Positions 10,248 to 19,178 of a stretch of 64,000 nucleotides of DNA are shown here, piece after piece. The first letter of the stretch is position 1. Every line of letters starts with the position of its first letter. The notes beneath the pieces were generated by a model. It did no database searches and was not told where the DNA came from. It saw nothing but the letters and a program-made list of their open reading frames with translations. Position numbers and translations under genes: made by a program. The stretch is from an uncultured Devosia sp. GTDB taxonomy: Bacteria > Pseudomonadota > Alphaproteobacteria > Rhizobiales > Devosiaceae. The stretch is taken from positions 1 to 64,000 of the forward strand of contig NZ_CAJXJS010000012.1 in the NCBI RefSeq assembly GCF_913055165.1, read 5' to 3'.

Positions 10248-11312
10248 TTACTCGGCCGCCCCCTCCAGCGCTGGCTGACGCGTGCCCAGCGTCGACTCGC
10301 GCTCGATCAATTCGCACTCGACCTTGATGCGCTTGGGACCTGTCGTCAGGCCATTGACTGCGTCCAGCAACAGTTCGGCCGCTGTCTGCCCCATTTCGTA
10401 TTGGGGTAGCACCAGGGTGGTCAGCGGCGGGTGCAGGAAGCGCGCGATTTCGCGGTCGTCATATCCGATCACCGCAACATCATCAGGTATCTTCAGCCCA
10501 AGTTGCTTGAGCGCGTCGAAACAGCCCATGGCCATGAGATCGTTCGCGCAGAAGATGGCATCGGGCGGATTGTCCAGAGCCATGAGTTCGAGCGTCATCT
10601 GAAAACCTGACGAGGGCTCCCAGTTCCCGGGTTTGACCAGGTCCGGATCAAACAGGATGTCGTGCGATGTGAGGGCTTGCTTGTATCCCTTGAGGCGGTC
10701 CCGGGGATTATCCAGGCCGCGCTGCCCGTTGATCATGCCGATCCGTCTGCGACCCAGACCAATCAGGTGCTCGGTGGCGACCCTGCCGCCCAACAGGTCC
10801 GCCGGCAGCACTGAAGGCAGAACGCCGTTCTGGTCATAGCAGTTCACCAGAACGGCCTGATGTTCGGCAAAAGCGGCCGGCAGGTTGACCTGACGGGTCA
10901 GGATGGTGCCATAGATGATGCCCAAAATCGGCTGGTCGACCAGGTTCGTCAGAAGGCCCTCTTCGAATTCGGCATCGCCATGACTGACGGCCATGAGCAC
11001 GTTCACACCATAGTCGAGTGCCTTGTCCCGGGCACCTTCGAAGGCAAGGGTCATCCACGGATCGGTGGATGCTTCGTCCGCGACAAACAGGATTGTCGCC
11101 TGGTCATTGCGGGCGGATTTTGGGCTGCGACGGACGAATTTATAGTTGAGCCTGTCAGCTGCTTCCATGACGCGCTTGCGGGTTTCGTCGCTCAGGCGGG
11201 CAAGCTTGCTGCCGTTCAGGACGAGGGAAACAGTGGCTTGTGAGACGCCTGCAGCCGATGCGACGTCCATCATTGTGGGTCGGCTACCGCGGGGGCGCTT
11301 CGAAGTGGACAT
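10248..11312 (-). CDS. LacI family transcriptional regulator
   Basis: N-terminal TMMDVASAAGVSQATVSLVLNGSKLARLSDETRKRVMEAADRLNY HTH plus periplasmic-binding-like domain. Confidence 0.92.
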   Translation of the reverse strand: MSTSKRPRGSRPTMMDVASAAGVSQATVSLVLNGSKLARLSDETRKRVMEAADRLNYKFVRRSPKSARNDQATILFVADEASTDPWMTLAFEGARDKALDYGVNVLMAVSHGDAEFEEGLLTNLVDQPILGIIYGTILTRQVNLPAAFAEHQAVLVNCYDQNGVLPSVLPADLLGGRVATEHLIGLGRRRIGMINGQRGLDNPRDRLKGYKQALTSHDILFDPDLVKPGNWEPSSGFQMTLELMALDNPPDAIFCANDLMAMGCFDALKQLGLKIPDDVAVIGYDDREIARFLHPPLTTLVLPQYEMGQTAAELLLDAVNGLTTGPKRIKVECELIERESTLGTRQPALEGAAE

Positions 11313-11417
11313 GGCTCCGCTGAAAACTCCAATGCATGGCAGGCATTGCGAGCTTGGTGGATGGCAAATCCGAGAAAGTCAAGTTGGACGCCGTTGCTGT
11401 CGCGGTGGCTAATGGAC

Positions 11418-11441
11418 AAAAAAGCCCCGCAGATGCGGGGC
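11418..11441 (-). terminator. Rho-independent terminator for the minus-strand sugar transporter operon
   Basis: GCCCCGC-agat-GCGGGGC stem with A6 on + strand (U-tract on minus). Confidence 0.8.
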
Positions 11442-11500
11442 CAGTTGCCGGCCAAAAAATGCGACGTGATTGGCCTTTGGGAGATCCAGGAACAAGGGTT

Positions 11501-11526
11501 GTCCGGGGTGGCGGACCACCCCGGAC
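11501..11526 (-). terminator. Stem-loop directly after the 11534..12475 stop codon
   Basis: Perfect 11-bp inverted repeat GTCCGGGGTGG-cgga-CCACCCCGGAC. Confidence 0.55.
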
Positions 11527-11533
11527 ATAAGGT

Positions 11534-12475
11534 TTAGTTCAGGAACTGATCGACGTTCTCCTGGGTGACGACGTCGTTGCCCGTGTAGATGATCTCGTCG
11601 ACAGTCTCGCCATTCTTGATGGCAAGCAGCGTGTCCATGGCCTTCTGACCCATCTCATAGGGGCGCTGGCCGACGAGGCCATGTGCATAGCCTTCCTTGA
11701 GCAGTTCGAGCTGCTGGGGAAGGGTGTCCGCCACCACCAGAGCGAGTTCACCGCTGTCCACTTCCGCCTTGTACTGGTCGACAAAGTTCTTCCAGCCGTC
11801 GGGCGCGAACATGGGCCAGCCACCGACCGGCACGATGGCCGAGATATCCGGATTGGCGGTCTTGAGATCGCCCATCTGCTGCACGGCAAGGGCGATATCG
11901 TCGTTCGAGAAGGTCGGCGAACCGGGCACTTCGGTCCAGTTCGAACCGGCAAGGGCCTCACGCACGCCATCGACGCGCAGGGCCAGGTTCGGTGCGGCGG
12001 CTCCTCCGGAGATCATGCCATAGGTGCCACCATCGGGCGCCACCTGCAGCAGCAGCTTGCCCAAGTCTTCACCGAACAGCTTGTTGTCGGTGCCGACATA
12101 GGCGGTGCGGGTGCTGTCGGGGGCATCGGAATCGAAGGTGATAACAGCAATGCCAGCCTCAGTGGCACGGTCGATGACGGTGGTGGCGGCGGCAATGTCC
12201 GACACTGAAATGGCCAGACCGTCGACGCCCTGAGTGATCAGATCCTCGATGATCTGGGCCTGGGTGGTGGCTTCGTGCTCGACCGGGCCGATATAGAGGC
12301 AGGTCACATTGCCCAGTTCAGCGGCCCGGGCCTCGCAACCGTCGCGGGCCAGGTCAAAGAACGGATTGTTCATTGCCTTGGGCACGACAGCGAAGGTGTA
12401 GCTGTCCTGGGCAATGGCGGTACCGCCGAGGAACATGGTGGCGATCGTACCGAGCACGATTGCAGTTTTGGTCAT
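11534..12475 (-). CDS. Periplasmic sugar-binding protein (CUT2)
   Basis: MTKTAIVLGTIATMFLGGTAIAQDS signal peptide; KAMNNPFFDLARDGCEARA; start at 12475, not the ORF start 12898, which overlaps the permease. Confidence 0.88.
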   Translation of the reverse strand: MTKTAIVLGTIATMFLGGTAIAQDSYTFAVVPKAMNNPFFDLARDGCEARAAELGNVTCLYIGPVEHEATTQAQIIEDLITQGVDGLAISVSDIAAATTVIDRATEAGIAVITFDSDAPDSTRTAYVGTDNKLFGEDLGKLLLQVAPDGGTYGMISGGAAAPNLALRVDGVREALAGSNWTEVPGSPTFSNDDIALAVQQMGDLKTANPDISAIVPVGGWPMFAPDGWKNFVDQYKAEVDSGELALVVADTLPQQLELLKEGYAHGLVGQRPYEMGQKAMDTLLAIKNGETVDEIIYTGNDVVTQENVDQFLN

Positions 12476-12597
12476 AATAGTCTCCTCCGTTGGGCTTGCC
12501 CCCGGGCAAGCCGCTTCTGTTGCCAGCGGATGTCTCCGCTGGCCATTTGACACCCGGCCCAGCCCCCTCGGCCGGACAGGGCGATCTCGATGTAAAC

Positions 12598-13629
12598 TCA
12601 GCCGTTGCGCGACGAGCGCAGCCGGTCCACCAACACGGCGGCAACGATGATCGCGCCCACCAGGGTCTGCTGCCAGTAGGGGTCGACGCGCGCCAGGACC
12701 AGTCCGTTTCGGATCACCTCGATGAGGATGCAACCGATAATGGCCCCGGCCGCCCCGCCGACGCCACCCGCCAGGTTGGCGCCGCCGATCACGGCAGCCG
12801 CGATAATGGTCAGCTCGTACGCGGTGGCGAGATTGGCCGGAGCCGAGCCGAGCCAGCCGGAAATGATGATGCCATTGACCCCGGCGGCCAGCGAACACAG
12901 CACGTAGACCTGGATCTTGACCCGATCGACCGCGACGCCAGTCAGCCGCCCAGCATTCTCATTGCTGCCGATGGCAAAGACATGTTTGCCCCAGGCCGTG
13001 TGGTTGAGCGCCACCCACATGATTGCCGCACAGATGATCAGGTAGAAGAAAGCCACGGGCACTTCGCCGAACTTGCCTGCGGTGACAGCAAGGAAGAGTT
13101 CCTTGTCCGGTCCGGCGGGGAATGTGCCGCGGCCCTGAGTGGCCACATAGACCAGGCCACGCACCATGGAGAGTGTGCCCAGCGTGGTCACGAATGGACT
13201 GAGCTTGAGCTTGGCGATTGCCACTCCATTGAACAGACCTACGGCCGCCGCGGCGGAAAGACCTGCAACAAGGGATATCAGGAGCGCGCTGCCGGCAAAG
13301 GGATAGAATTCGGCCGTGTTCAGGCCGTTCATTGTCAGGGAAGTGATGGTGGCGGCCAGAGCAATTGTCGACCCCACGGACAGGTCGATCCCCCCTGTAA
13401 TGATCACCAGCGTTATGCCCAGCGTGGCAATGGCGATGAAGGAGAAATTGCGGGTGATATTGGAGACATTGCCGCTGGTCAGAAAGTTGGGTGACAGGAA
13501 GCTCATGACGATGATGAGCAGGATCAGCGCCGCCAGCACATAAGCCGACTGGCTGGCCAGGAATCCGCGCTGCCAGAAGCGGGTGCGTCCCACATTGGTG
13601 AATGTCGTGGCATGGGTGTCAGTCATCAC
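12598..13629 (-). CDS. Sugar (CUT2) ABC transporter permease
   Basis: GGIDLSVGSTIALAATITSL; AAAVIGGANLAGGVGGAAGA. Confidence 0.9.
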   Translation of the reverse strand: MMTDTHATTFTNVGRTRFWQRGFLASQSAYVLAALILLIIVMSFLSPNFLTSGNVSNITRNFSFIAIATLGITLVIITGGIDLSVGSTIALAATITSLTMNGLNTAEFYPFAGSALLISLVAGLSAAAAVGLFNGVAIAKLKLSPFVTTLGTLSMVRGLVYVATQGRGTFPAGPDKELFLAVTAGKFGEVPVAFFYLIICAAIMWVALNHTAWGKHVFAIGSNENAGRLTGVAVDRVKIQVYVLCSLAAGVNGIIISGWLGSAPANLATAYELTIIAAAVIGGANLAGGVGGAAGAIIGCILIEVIRNGLVLARVDPYWQQTLVGAIIVAAVLVDRLRSSRNG

Positions 13630-14369
13630 GCAGCCTCCTTGGCGCCGGTGATCAGCGCTGTGACTTCTTCAGGCGAGGATGCAGTAATGGCCTTGTCAGC
13701 GACCTTGGTGCCCCGGCGCATGACGATGACGCGTTCGCACACCGCGAAGACGTCGGGCATGCGGTGGGAGATCAGGATGACAGCAATGCCGGCCTCTTTG
13801 AGGCGGTGAATAAGGTTCAACACCTCGGCGACTTGCCGCACCGAGATGGCAGCGGTGGGCTCGTCCATCAGGATCAGCTTGGCATCGGACAGCCGGGTGC
13901 GGGCGATCGCGACAGCCTGGCGCTGTCCGCCAGACATCTGCCGCACATAGTCGTCCGCGCGTGTCTCAGACTTGAGCTCGGCAAAGAGTTCGGCCGCCCG
14001 GGCGTTCATGGCGGCATGCCGCAGGAAGCGGAGTGGTCCAATCTGGCGCTTGAGTTCCCGGCCCAGGAAGATGTTCTCGGCGGCAGTCAGATTGTCGGCC
14101 AGAGCGAGATCCTGGTAAACGGTCTCGATGCCTAGCCGCCGGGCTTCGCCCGGGCTGTGGATATGGGCACGACTTCCCGAGAAGTGCAGCGTACCGGCGG
14201 TCGGCTGATAGATGCCCGATATGATCTTGACCAGCGTCGACTTGCCGGCGCCATTATCTCCCATCAGGCCGACGACCTCGCCGGGCTGAATGGTAAAACT
14301 GACATCGGAGAGCGCTCGGATGGCGCCGAACTCCTTGGTCACGCCTGATAGTTCCAGTAGTGCCAACAC
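13626..14369 (-). CDS. Sugar ABC transporter ATP-binding protein, single-domain (FrcA-like)
   Basis: GDNGAGKSTLVKIISG, MSGGQRQAVAIARTR; start placed at GTG 14369 (GGGGAGG just upstream), ATG 14423 is the alternative; stop overlaps the permease start. Confidence 0.88.
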   Translation of the reverse strand: MLALLELSGVTKEFGAIRALSDVSFTIQPGEVVGLMGDNGAGKSTLVKIISGIYQPTAGTLHFSGSRAHIHSPGEARRLGIETVYQDLALADNLTAAENIFLGRELKRQIGPLRFLRHAAMNARAAELFAELKSETRADDYVRQMSGGQRQAVAIARTRLSDAKLILMDEPTAAISVRQVAEVLNLIHRLKEAGIAVILISHRMPDVFAVCERVIVMRRGTKVADKAITASSPEEVTALITGAKEAA

Positions 14370-14662
14370 GTCCTCCCCTTGTTGGCGACATTCATGTGGG
14401 AGGTTTTGTTTGAGGCTGGACAAGGCAAGACCACTCAGAGCCGCTTTTGACGCGGTTGAGATGTCACCCCTACAGCCTATCCTCCTCTTCCTGCTGAAAT
14501 CGTTACCACGCTCGCATTAGTGTTACAATACGATAAATGCCACTGCGCGGTCCTGCGCCCCACGTGCTTCAGCATGCTCGAAGGAAAACGCAAACCAGGT
14601 GCATGCGTTCCGGCGCAGAAGGCAGTCGTTGCCTGGCCGGTCTCGATGTGCAAAGGTGCCTA

Positions 14663-14678
14663 TTGCATACGAATGCAA
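14663..14678. promoter_or_regulatory. LacI-type operator, copy 1, overlapping a candidate -35
   Basis: TTGCATACGAATGCAA; candidate promoter TTGCAT-16 bp-TATGCA. Confidence 0.75.
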
Positions 14679-14686
14679 GTATGCTA

Positions 14687-14700
14687 TGCATACGTATGCA
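14687..14700. promoter_or_regulatory. LacI-type operator, copy 2
   Basis: Perfect palindrome TGCATACGTATGCA, 23 bp centre-to-centre from copy 1. Confidence 0.78.
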
Positions 14701-14791
14701 ATAGGTAGGAACGCTGCAGAGTTGCGGCAGCCGGATGCCCGGTTTTCGCAGCGAGGGTGGGTACCAGGTACCCAAAGTCAGGAGAAACAAC

Positions 14792-16030
14792 ATGAAGCCC
14801 CTTATCACACTCGCCATATCGGCGACTGCCCTGGCCCTGGGAACGGGCGCCGCCTTCGCCGACTGTGGGATCGAGGCCGGTTCGGTCCGCATTCTCAGCA
14901 ATGACTTTGAGGCATTGCGCACGATCAATGCCACTGCTCAGGAATGCGCTTCCGACGCCGTGGTGGTGACTGCCAACGCGACGGCCGAGCACAAGGAAAT
15001 CCAGGTACCGGCCCTGACCATCAATCCAGCCGAATACACCGTGGCGGTTGTGGCCAACAATTCCATCGTGCCGCTGCTCAATGCGGACCTGATCCGGCCA
15101 CTCGATGATCTGGTCGCCAAATACGGCCAGGACCTGCAGCCCAGCCAACTGGTCAAGATCGACGGCAAGATCATGGCCATCGCCTTTATGGGCAATGGTC
15201 AGCACATGTTCTATCGCAAGGACATTCTGGAAGAGGCCGGTATCGAGCCTCCCAAGAGCTATGACGAGGTGCTGGCCGCCGCCGCTGCCATCAAGGAAGC
15301 GGGGTTGATGGAGTATCCGCTGGCGGCCTCGGTCAAACCCGGCTGGGACCTCGCGGCGGAATTCGTCAACAACTACCTGGGCACAGGCGGCGAGTTCTTT
15401 GCCCCAGGCAGCGCCGAGTTGACCATCGACAATGAAAACGGGCGCGAAGCCCTGCGGGTCATGCGTGAAATGACCGCCTATATGGATCCTGATTACCTCA
15501 CTTATGACGCCACCGAGATCCAGAAGGAATATGAAGCCGGCAATGTCGCCATCATGAATGAGTGGGGGTCGCTGGCTGGCGCCATTCTTGACGACGAAGG
15601 CGCAGTGGACGGCGTGGTCGAGAACACTGTTCTGACTGCCGCGCCCACCATCGGCGGCGGTTCCACGCCGGCAGCGGCGCTGTGGTGGGACGGGTTCACC
15701 ATCGCCAAGAATATCTCGGATGAAGACGCTGAAGCCTCCTTCCGGGCCATGGTTCACGGCGTTTCCCCGGACATGATGATGGCCAATAAGGATGTCGCCA
15801 CGTGGCTGATCGCGGGCTACGAACCCGGTCCGGCCGCAGTCGGTGTCATTGCCAATGCCAATGGTGGTGCGCGCCCCTATCCGATGCAGCCCTATATGGG
15901 ACTGCTGCACACCGCGCTCTCTACTGAACTGGCTGAATTCATGGCTGGCAGTGAGGATGCCGACCAGGCACTTGCAGACGTCAAGGCCGCCTACGACACT
16001 GCTGCCCGCGGCGCTGGGTTCCTTCAATAA
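14792..16030 (+). CDS. CUT1-type sugar ABC transporter substrate-binding protein
   Basis: Signal peptide MKPLITLAISATALALGTGAAFA; SBP_bac_1-like body; followed by CUT1 permeases and ATPase. Confidence 0.88.
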   Translation: MKPLITLAISATALALGTGAAFADCGIEAGSVRILSNDFEALRTINATAQECASDAVVVTANATAEHKEIQVPALTINPAEYTVAVVANNSIVPLLNADLIRPLDDLVAKYGQDLQPSQLVKIDGKIMAIAFMGNGQHMFYRKDILEEAGIEPPKSYDEVLAAAAAIKEAGLMEYPLAASVKPGWDLAAEFVNNYLGTGGEFFAPGSAELTIDNENGREALRVMREMTAYMDPDYLTYDATEIQKEYEAGNVAIMNEWGSLAGAILDDEGAVDGVVENTVLTAAPTIGGGSTPAAALWWDGFTIAKNISDEDAEASFRAMVHGVSPDMMMANKDVATWLIAGYEPGPAAVGVIANANGGARPYPMQPYMGLLHTALSTELAEFMAGSEDADQALADVKAAYDTAARGAGFLQ

Positions 16031-16051
16031 GTTCTTCCTCCAGCAAGCTGC

Positions 16052-16077
16052 GCCTCCTCCCGTACGCGGGAGGAGGC
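16052..16077. terminator. Intercistronic stem-loop between SBP and permease genes
   Basis: Perfect inverted repeat GCCTCCTCCCG-tacg-CGGGAGGAGGC without a T-tract. Confidence 0.5.
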
Positions 16078-16199
16078 TCCCCGCTCGCGCTGCGCAACTG
16101 AAAGTTCGCTGCTAGCGAAGGGCCGAACGCAGGTTTTGCACCATGGGCTCGCCCGTTCCGTTCTGATGCCGACAGGCTAGGCACTCTGAGGAGGCAGGC

Positions 16200-17231
16200 A
16201 TGCCGCACAAGACATTCTTTGCTTTCATCCTGCCATCGCTGATTGCCATGGTGCTGTTCATTGCCCTGCCGATCGTGTCGGTCGTGCTGCAGTCGCTCTA
16301 TGTCAGTCATGAGCAGGTCATGGTGGAGGTCGAGAACTGCCAACCCTTCGGCGGCTGTACAAGCGAATTGCGCGTCGATTCAGAGGCCACTGCCGCGCTG
16401 CGAGATGCACAACCGCTGGGGCGGTTCAACGGTCTGGGCACCTATGTCGACCGGGCCCACCTGGCAAGCGCCGAGCTGGGTGCTATCCTCTCGTCCGATC
16501 GCGGCTTGCCGGCGAAATGGGCACAGATCCTCAACTTGCCCTTCTACAAGGCGCTGATTTTCACCCTGGTCTATTGCTTTGTCGTGACGCCGCTGGCCAT
16601 GGCGCTGGGCTTTAGCATCGCGCTGGCGGTCAATGCCCTGCCCAAGGTGACCAAGGGGCCGATCATCTTCTTCTCGCTTCTGCCCATGATCATCACGCCG
16701 CTGATCGGCTCGTTGATCCTTTATTGGATGCTCAGCCCTAATGGCATTCTGGGCGCAACCATCCAGCATATTTTCAGCGACCCGACCCTGTCGCTGCGCG
16801 CCTCCCCGGCGCTCACCTGGGGCGCGTTGCTGACCTATGGCGTCTGGACCAATGCACCGTTCTCCTTTGTGGTGTTTTATGCCGGTCTGCAGACCGTGCC
16901 GGGAGACACGCTGGAATCGGCGATGATCGATGGCGCCTCACGCTGGGAGCGCATCCGCTTCGTCATCATCCCACACCTTGCCCCGCTCGCAACCTTCGTG
17001 GCGCTGGTGCAGCTGATGGACAATTTCCGCGTCTTTGAACCCATTGTGGGGTTCTCGGCCGAAGCCAATGCCACCTCCCTGAGCTGGCTGATCTATAACG
17101 ATCTGAGCGGGGACGCGCAGCAGTTCGGCTCGGCCGGAGCCACCTCGGTGCTGACAATTATCGGGGTCGTCATCCTGCTTTCGCCGGTGCTGGTGCGCAC
17201 CTGGCGTGAATTCAAGCACAAGGCGGTGTGA
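16200..17231 (+). CDS. CUT1-type ABC transporter permease
   Basis: MalF/UgpA-like; EAA-like loop ESAMIDGASRWERIRFVIIPHLAP. Confidence 0.9.
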   Translation: MPHKTFFAFILPSLIAMVLFIALPIVSVVLQSLYVSHEQVMVEVENCQPFGGCTSELRVDSEATAALRDAQPLGRFNGLGTYVDRAHLASAELGAILSSDRGLPAKWAQILNLPFYKALIFTLVYCFVVTPLAMALGFSIALAVNALPKVTKGPIIFFSLLPMIITPLIGSLILYWMLSPNGILGATIQHIFSDPTLSLRASPALTWGALLTYGVWTNAPFSFVVFYAGLQTVPGDTLESAMIDGASRWERIRFVIIPHLAPLATFVALVQLMDNFRVFEPIVGFSAEANATSLSWLIYNDLSGDAQQFGSAGATSVLTIIGVVILLSPVLVRTWREFKHKAV

Positions 17232-18118
17232 TCATGTCCGAAGCAATGGCCCACAAGCGCCCCGTACTGCTCAACACGCTAATTTATGGCTTCATCGTCT
17301 TCTGGGTGATCCTGGCCGCGGTGCCGTTCCTTTGGACGGTCTGGGGATCGTTCAAGGTTGAGGCGGATTTCTTCTCTCGCGAGAGCTGGTGGAATGCGAT
17401 TTTCGGTACCGCCACCATCCGCCAGACCGGCGAGGCCTTCACCGGCGCCGGATATTACGGTGCCTGGATTACCCGTGACTTCTGGCGGGCCGCGTTCAAT
17501 ACCGTGATCGTCACGATCTGCGTCACCGCCATTTCCCTTACTCTTGGCACACTGGGCGGCTACGCGCTGGCGCGCTCGGGCCGCAATTACGCCTTCTGGA
17601 TATTGATCGCGGCGCTGGTGTTCCGGGCCATGCCGCATATTACGCTGGTCTCGGGATATCTTCTGCCGTTCTTCCAGCTCAATATCTGGGGCGTGCTGCC
17701 CACCTCCATCATCGTGCTGGTGGCGATCAACCAGCCCTTCACGCTCTGGATGCTGCACTCCTTCTTCCTCTCGATCCCCAAGGATCTCGACGAAAGCGCC
17801 ATGGTGGATGGCTGTACCCGTTTCCAGGCCTTCAGGCTGGTGATCATGCCGGTCATGTGGCCGGGCGTGGTGACGACGGGGCTCTTCAGTTTCCTGCTGG
17901 GCTACAATGACTTCGCCGTGACGGCCATGTTGCTGAGCGCCGACAACCAGACCATGGTGCCCAAGATTTCGAGCTTCCTGGGCTCCATCCAGGAGACGGG
18001 CAATGTGATGTATGCCGTGGCCGCCGTGGTCTCGGCCACCGCGCCGCTCTTCATTCTCGTGCTCTTCTTCCAACGCCAGATCGTCAGCGGCCTGACCGCC
18101 GGCGCAGTGAAAGGCTGA
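17228..18118 (+). CDS. CUT1-type ABC transporter permease
   Basis: MalG/UgpE-like; EAA loop DESAMVDGCTRFQAFRLVIMPVMWPG; overlaps the preceding gene. Confidence 0.9.
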   Translation: MIMSEAMAHKRPVLLNTLIYGFIVFWVILAAVPFLWTVWGSFKVEADFFSRESWWNAIFGTATIRQTGEAFTGAGYYGAWITRDFWRAAFNTVIVTICVTAISLTLGTLGGYALARSGRNYAFWILIAALVFRAMPHITLVSGYLLPFFQLNIWGVLPTSIIVLVAINQPFTLWMLHSFFLSIPKDLDESAMVDGCTRFQAFRLVIMPVMWPGVVTTGLFSFLLGYNDFAVTAMLLSADNQTMVPKISSFLGSIQETGNVMYAVAAVVSATAPLFILVLFFQRQIVSGLTAGAVKG

Positions 18119-18122
18119 TCCC

Positions 18123-19175
18123 ATGGCCCAGATCCGTCTCAAGAACGTCTCCAAGCGCTGGAACAAATTTGTCGGCGTCGACAATTTCAACCTCGACATT
18201 GCCGACCAGGAATTCCTGGTTTTGCTGGGACCTTCGGGGTGCGGCAAGACGACGACCATGCGCATGATCGCGGGGTTGGAGGAAATCACCGAAGGCGAAA
18301 TCTGGATCGGCGACCGGCTCGTCAACAAGCTTGAGCCCAAGGACCGCGATATTTCCATGGTGTTCCAGAGCTACGGGCTCTATCCGAACATGACGGTCTA
18401 CGAGAACATTCGTTTCCCGCTCAAGGTCCGGAAGATACCCCAGGACCAGCATAATGAACGGGTCATGAAGGCGGCGGCGATGGTGGAGCTGGAGCCGTTC
18501 CTGGAGCGACGGCCGGCGGCACTTTCGGGCGGGCAGCGGCAGCGCGTGGCGCTGGCCCGGGCGATCGTGCGCGAGCCCAATGCGTTTCTGATGGACGAGC
18601 CCCTCTCCAACCTCGATGCCAAGCTGCGCGTCTCGACCCGCGCCCAGATCAAGAACCTGCACCACGCGCTCAAGACTACCACGATCTATGTGACGCATGA
18701 TCAGATCGAGGCCATGACCCTGGCCGACCGCGTGGTGGTGATGAACAAGGGCGTGGTGCAGCAGGTCGGCACGCCGATGGAGATCTACGACCGCCCCGCC
18801 AATACATTTGTCGCGAGCTTCATCGGTTCGCCGGCCATGAACCTTGTCAGCGGCGAAGTGAAGGATGGTGTCTTCACCAGCCAGGGCATTCGGATCAAAG
18901 GGCTGCCGGGGACTGCAAGCGGCGCTGTCACGCTCGGGTTCCGGGCCGAGGACGCGACCCTGGCCGAAGCCAATGGCCAGATTGAAGCGCCGATCTATTC
19001 GGTTGAACTGCTGGGCGAGGCCACCATGCTTTCCATGCGCGTGGCAGGGGAGCTGGTTTCCATCAAGGTGGGCAAGGACTATCGCGCCGAGATTGGCGAC
19101 ATGGCCCGCATTGCGATCCCGGCTTCGGCTTGCCATCTGTTCGACAATGCCAGCGGCGCGCGGATCGAGGCCTGA
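18123..19175 (+). CDS. CUT1 ABC transporter ATP-binding protein (UgpC/MalK type)
   Basis: GPSGCGKTTTMRMIAGLEE, LSGGQRQRVALARAI, C-terminal TOBE-like region. Confidence 0.92.
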   Translation: MAQIRLKNVSKRWNKFVGVDNFNLDIADQEFLVLLGPSGCGKTTTMRMIAGLEEITEGEIWIGDRLVNKLEPKDRDISMVFQSYGLYPNMTVYENIRFPLKVRKIPQDQHNERVMKAAAMVELEPFLERRPAALSGGQRQRVALARAIVREPNAFLMDEPLSNLDAKLRVSTRAQIKNLHHALKTTTIYVTHDQIEAMTLADRVVVMNKGVVQQVGTPMEIYDRPANTFVASFIGSPAMNLVSGEVKDGVFTSQGIRIKGLPGTASGAVTLGFRAEDATLAEANGQIEAPIYSVELLGEATMLSMRVAGELVSIKVGKDYRAEIGDMARIAIPASACHLFDNASGARIEA

Positions 19176-19178
19176 ACC

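Noticed and set aside
12476-12898. N-terminal extension of the 11534 SBP ORF
   Set aside because: Overlaps the permease in another frame; a proper signal peptide begins at 12475
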